From positions 3,853,726-3,917,725 of the forward strand of contig CAMZMU010000035.1 in the NCBI GenBank assembly GCA_947311845.1: DNA of 64,000 nucleotides, given 5' to 3'. Positions 60,123 through 64,000 of this stretch are shown here, piece after piece. Within the stretch, counting starts at the first letter, position 1; each line of letters begins with the position of its first letter. A program made the translations under genes and the position numbers. This DNA is from Poa pratensis. Its lineage: Eukaryota; Streptophyta; Magnoliopsida; Poales; Poaceae. The notes beneath the pieces were generated by a model. The model searched no databases. It saw only the letters and a program-made list of their open reading frames with translations, and had not been told where the DNA came from.

Positions 60123-60745
60123 TTGACGAAATTCGTGGAATGGTTGTGCGAATTTGGATCTAAAAATTACGGAGTTAGAGTCGGCCAAACTCGAAAGCGA
60201 TGACGGGGATGGAACCTGCTCGTCGACGCGCATATATTTCATGTATATAAATTTTGGGAAACGCGGGGATTTTTTTGGATTTTTTTTTCAAAATTCGTCG
60301 AATGTTTGTGCGAATTTGGATCGGAAATCGAGGAGTTAGAGTCGGCAAAAATCAAAACCGATCACGGGGGGTGGAACCTACTCGTCGACGCGCATATATT
60401 TCGTGTATGTAATTTGGGGAAACGTGGGGATTTTTGCGAAAAATTTGACAAAATTTGTCAACGTTTGTGCGAATTTGGATCCAAAATCGTGGGGTTAGAG
60501 CCGACAAAACTTGAAACCGTTCACGGGGATGGAACCCACTCGTCGACGCGCATATATTTCGTGTATGTAATTTTTGGGAAACGCGGGTTTATTTGCGAAA
60601 AATTTGACAAAATTCATCAACGTTTGTGTGAATTTTGATCCAAAATCGATGGGTTAGAGCCGACAAAACTCGAAACCATTCACGGGGATGGAACCCACTC
60701 GTCGACGCGAATATATTTCATGTATATAAGTTTTTGGAGAAACAA
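60123..60745 (+). repeat. ~160-bp tandem repeat, four units
   Basis: Units start at GAATTTGGATC-type motifs at 60150, 60312, 60471 and 60630 (spacing 162, 159, 159). Each contains GGGGTTAGAGCCGACAAAA-like sequence, ACTCGTCGACGCG and CATATATTTC(A/G)TGTAT. Copies differ by scattered substitutions. Confidence 0.92.
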
Positions 60746-60891
60746 AAAAAATAAAAAAAATTGAGGAAGAAATGTTGTAAAAAAAATCGCTACAGCACCC
60801 CGTGCACTGTAGAACACTGTATATGAACAGTGCGTATACAGTACCCGGGCCGCTGGTAAGCCAGCGTTCTGCGCACCTTTTATATATACTA

Positions 60892-60922
60892 CTAGTGGAA
60901 TTTGACGCGGCGGCACGCCGCG
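60892..60922 (-). mobile_element. 3' end of Helitron 6 (minus strand; extends to the right, 5' end not found)
   Basis: CTAG at 60895-60892 followed by T on the minus strand, with the hairpin CGCGGCG-TGC-CGCCGCG at 60906-60922, the same stem as Helitron 5. Both belong to one family. No matching start was found before 64000, so the element may leave the window. Confidence 0.65.
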
Positions 60923-61524
60923 CCCTTGGTGAGATTTTTTGTTGAGGTCTGTTTCTATTAAACTTGATGTATATTATGTTAGTATTCATCCAATCAAGCA
61001 GCCATAACCCGAAAAAAAAGCAACAACATTATCATGAAAAACATTTAGCAAACATCAATCTAAATCAACACCATTCCATACGATCTCTGTAATTATCTTA
61101 CCACTAACTATGTATATTGAATGAATACTGAATAAGTGCCTTGATCATTAGCCCCGTTCTTTTCTTTGTTGCTTTGATCTCACATGAGGTTTTGCATGCT
61201 AGTGTTGATTTGACCGCTGTACTGAAACTGAAACATCAAAGAAGTAATTAGGCATACTTGTCTGAGGTTTCTTATTTGATTCCTACTTTTAAAGGAGACC
61301 TCTCGTATCCAAACCGGGTGAGTGCAATTGAGAGGGCAGGATTCCACCATCTATTGTGAGGGACTCGTGATGTTGTTTGATGAATTTCGTCCTGGGGATA
61401 AGTGACTGCCAAATATGATGTCCCTTCAAAGCAACCTAGGAAAATATTTTTGATGGCTTGCTAACAAAGATATACTGCGTATTGTCAACATACACGATGT
61501 AGCATCCGACACCATGGCTGTGCC

Positions 61525-61874
61525 ATGAATTAGTTTCTAGAATAATTTGTCACTTCAAAACAAAATACAAAATATTGAAAACATCATTTAGATGCCATAT
61601 GATGTTAAATTAAGTGAAGTTATCATGTAATATTATTGCTTTGCCAACTGCGCTGGATATACATGTAATAGCTCTAACAGTATAATTTTGTTCCATGTCC
61701 ATGAATTAGTTTCTAGAATAATTTGTCATTTCAAAACAAAAACAAAATATTGAAAACATCATTTAGATGCCATACGATGCTAAATTAAGTGAAGTTATCA
61801 TGTAATATTATTGCTTTGCCAACTGCGCTGGATATACATGTAATAGCTCTAACAGTATAATTTTGTTCCATGTT
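61525..61874 (+). repeat. 176-bp tandem duplication
   Basis: ATGAATTAGTTTCTAGAATA at 61525 and again at 61701. The two units are nearly identical (a few substitutions, one missing TA) through to TATAATTTTGTTCCATG. Confidence 0.93.
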
Positions 61875-64000
61875 TTATCAATTATATTTGACCACAATAC
61901 TGAGAGGAAAAGTGGAACTTTGTTATTAAGAGTAAAGCAATGCTGCAAGTGGAGATGAAGAGTGAAAGCATCAAATTGTAAAATATCATCCTTTTTTCTG
62001 AAAAAAATAGTATCAAAATCTTCAGAAGCAGCAAAGGTCCTTTTGTATAAAAAAATAGAAAAGACTGTAACTCATTTATTGTTGCTTGAAGATTATAGAT
62101 ATATTACCATTTGGCAAAGACTTGCTATCAGTAATCCTATTTTGAAAGCTCTTTAGTTCATAGCTTGCTTGTAATTTAGGCGTATTACTCTTACATGTAC
62201 ACCACTTTAACTTAACTAAGGGTATTGTCATTAGAAATTAGGAGCAGATGATCAAATTATAGAGAACAAAACAATTACAGTGTAGCGTACCTATATTTCG
62301 GTCAGACGTTCGAATATGATTTCTCAATATAGTTCTTAGCGACAGATGAAATGTAAAACATATATCCAGCAATGTAAAAAGTAAAGCTATATGAGAATCG
62401 TATGTTCTTACCAGTAAAGAGCTTATGAACTGAAATTTTTTCGGCTTAAGAGTTTGATGTGGTTTTTCCCGTAGCACCTGAGGCACACTTAATTTACTGA
62501 AATCACGAACAGATCCACTGGAATTCATCCTAGACCGTAAACAAAAACAGATAATTATTAGTCCAGAAGTTTCATGGAGGCTGAGCAAGAAAACATGCTG
62601 AACGGCAAAACTAAAAGCTAAAAAGAACTAATTCCTATAACCAGCAAACGCATATAGCATGCTTACCTAGATGTCATCTGGGACATGAAACCAAAGATGA
62701 CCATATGACTTGTGCACAGAGATTTTCACATACATGAAACGACAGATCAATATTATTTGTGTGCAAATAAGATCCTAATGCTGCAGATTTTGCCATAGCT
62801 TTTTTTCTTTCACCATATATGTACATATATAAGTCCATGTGGAACAGCACTGTAGTCAAGGGATTTTCAAATCCTATGAGAACATCTATAATTCATAATC
62901 TTCGCATACATGTGAGAATGGAACTTGTAGTCTAATAGTGTGGAAATGAAAATTTGGGAAGTGAAATAACCGATAAGATAATATCACTTTTTAATGTCTT
63001 TTATAGAAAAAGTCGGAAAGAGCATAACTGGATCACACAATGCAACAATAAATATTAAGGCATAAAAGAATATGAAACTTGCCATCTGATGTACACATAA
63101 CCTTTTAAGATCTTTTTGTTTGAAAACTAAATATAAACCTCATCTTATCCAGTTATGTTTGGCATAGAACCCTGAAATTGAAACACACAGTAGAAAAATG
63201 TAGATATAATTCGCAGGTTCAACTTTCATGAGCTCAAAAGGATCAAAGTTAATGTTATCCCTTCAATATCCAGGAAGTTTGATCCACTCAAACCATTGCA
63301 ATAATCCAATTAGCTGCATGAGACACAATATACATGATACTTGCATCAGGTTTGAGAGAAGAATGAATATCTCAAATATAAATGGAAGTTTGGATCAACC
63401 AACTTCTGGATGGAACAATTAGCAAACACAACAATAGTAAGATAATCAATTCGTGAAAGTCCAAGAGCTTTACTGAAATGGAGATAAATCTAAAAGAGAG
63501 TATGTAACTTTAAATGTGAAAGTCGTGGCAAGTCGTGATGTTGAGGTCCAAGAGTAGCGCCATTGAAGAACTCATAAAGACAGATAGTACAATAACAGAA
63601 ACTTAATTTTTTTCTTATAAAAATGATCATTCTCTTATTATGTCCCGGTTTTACAAATGCAAGTAATTTCAAATATTTCTAATAATTAAGAAGGAAAAGT
63701 TGATGGCTGCATCAGTTAATCAATCACATGAGTCTATCAATCAGGTGCGGATCTATGTAAGCTCTCTCTCTTTCTCTAGCTGTTACATTATCATATATGT
63801 GCAAGCCAAGTGATATATGCATATACATATTTTTATTGCGCTAGAGCTTCAACATAGAGACCTTTTGTTTGTCTCGTTCAATTCGGTAGTAGGATCAAAT
63901 TGTAGATAATTTAGTTAATGATGAAATTATTTCCATGTCGTTCACAAATAGTCGAATCAGGGACAATTTTGAAATATAACTATATAAGTGTAAGCTATCT
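61875..64000. other. AT-rich stretch without recognised genes
   Basis: Only short open frames, none with similarity I recognise. It may be interior of Helitron 6 or plain intergenic DNA. Confidence 0.5.

Larger units (their letters stand above)
59218..60891 (-). mobile_element. Helitron 5 (minus strand; right boundary inferred)
   Basis: The 3' end on the minus strand is CTAG at 59221-59218 followed by T, with hairpin CGCGGCG-TGC-CGCCGCG (59233-59249). The 5' side appears as TAGTATATATAAAAGGTGCGC at about 60890, a Helitron-like start whose first bases seem cut off by insertion of the next Helitron. The interior has an AT-rich block, a GC block with a palindrome and a four-unit tandem repeat. 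No gene. Confidence 0.6.

Overview
This is nuclear DNA from a grass. Coding exons are very GC-rich, genes have GT-AG introns, intergenic DNA is AT-rich, and the transposons (Stowaway and Tourist MITEs, Helitrons, an Athila-type LTR element, LINE fragments) are those of Pooideae/Triticeae genomes such as wheat, Aegilops, barley or a close relative. The species cannot be fixed from the sequence alone. No bacterial, viral or organellar genome is present.

Host genes. Only one multi-exon gene reads without lesions: a sterol C5(6)-desaturase (STE1/DWF7 type) on the minus strand at 31.3-34.2 kb. A CBP60-family calmodulin-binding gene (16.95-18.71 kb, minus, six exons) is near-complete but needs two 1-nt corrections in exon 5. 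Two genes look dead: a BAHD acyltransferase (3.7-5.1 kb, two stops and one frameshift) and an ankyrin-PGG membrane protein (56.4-58.96 kb, two in-frame TAG codons). Two unrecognised minus-strand gene models lie at 8.3-9.9 kb. The left edge holds a long LINE-type ORF (zinc knuckles plus a DUF4283-like domain) running out of the window.

Mobile DNA. Helitrons dominate. Both ends are found for 5957-7921 (carrying a MATH-BTB gene fragment), for 10302-14626 with a second Helitron nested inside it at 10627-12769 (carrying an ABC1/COQ8-type kinase fragment with its introns), and for 49623-51356 on the minus strand. Two more minus-strand 3' ends with an identical hairpin stem lie at 59218 and 60892. 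A 9.0-kb Athila-lineage LTR element (35380-44379, TSD GTGAG, tRNA-Asp primer site) keeps gag and protease remnants but no recognisable reverse transcriptase or integrase. A degenerate 3.4-kb Copia element (52505-55909, TSD CTCTT) lies downstream. MITEs with clear target duplications are at 10137, 22802 and 27606.

Duplications. The Athila element sits in one copy of a 1.85-kb tandem duplication (34352-35379 plus 44385-45200, then 45219-47075) that begins about 150 bp upstream of the desaturase start codon. A looser array of diverged intergenic modules covers about 23.5-30.7 kb. Smaller tandem repeats lie at 6.1, 10.1, 25.8, 60.1-60.7 and 61.5-61.9 kb.

Frame damage in several ORFs is mostly single-base loss in short G, C or T runs, and the two Athila LTRs differ more by small indels than by substitutions. 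Some 'pseudogene' calls may therefore reflect consensus errors in the assembly. I found no convincing novel enzymatic system; the most unusual features are the nested gene-carrying Helitrons and the duplicated Helitron 5' junction.
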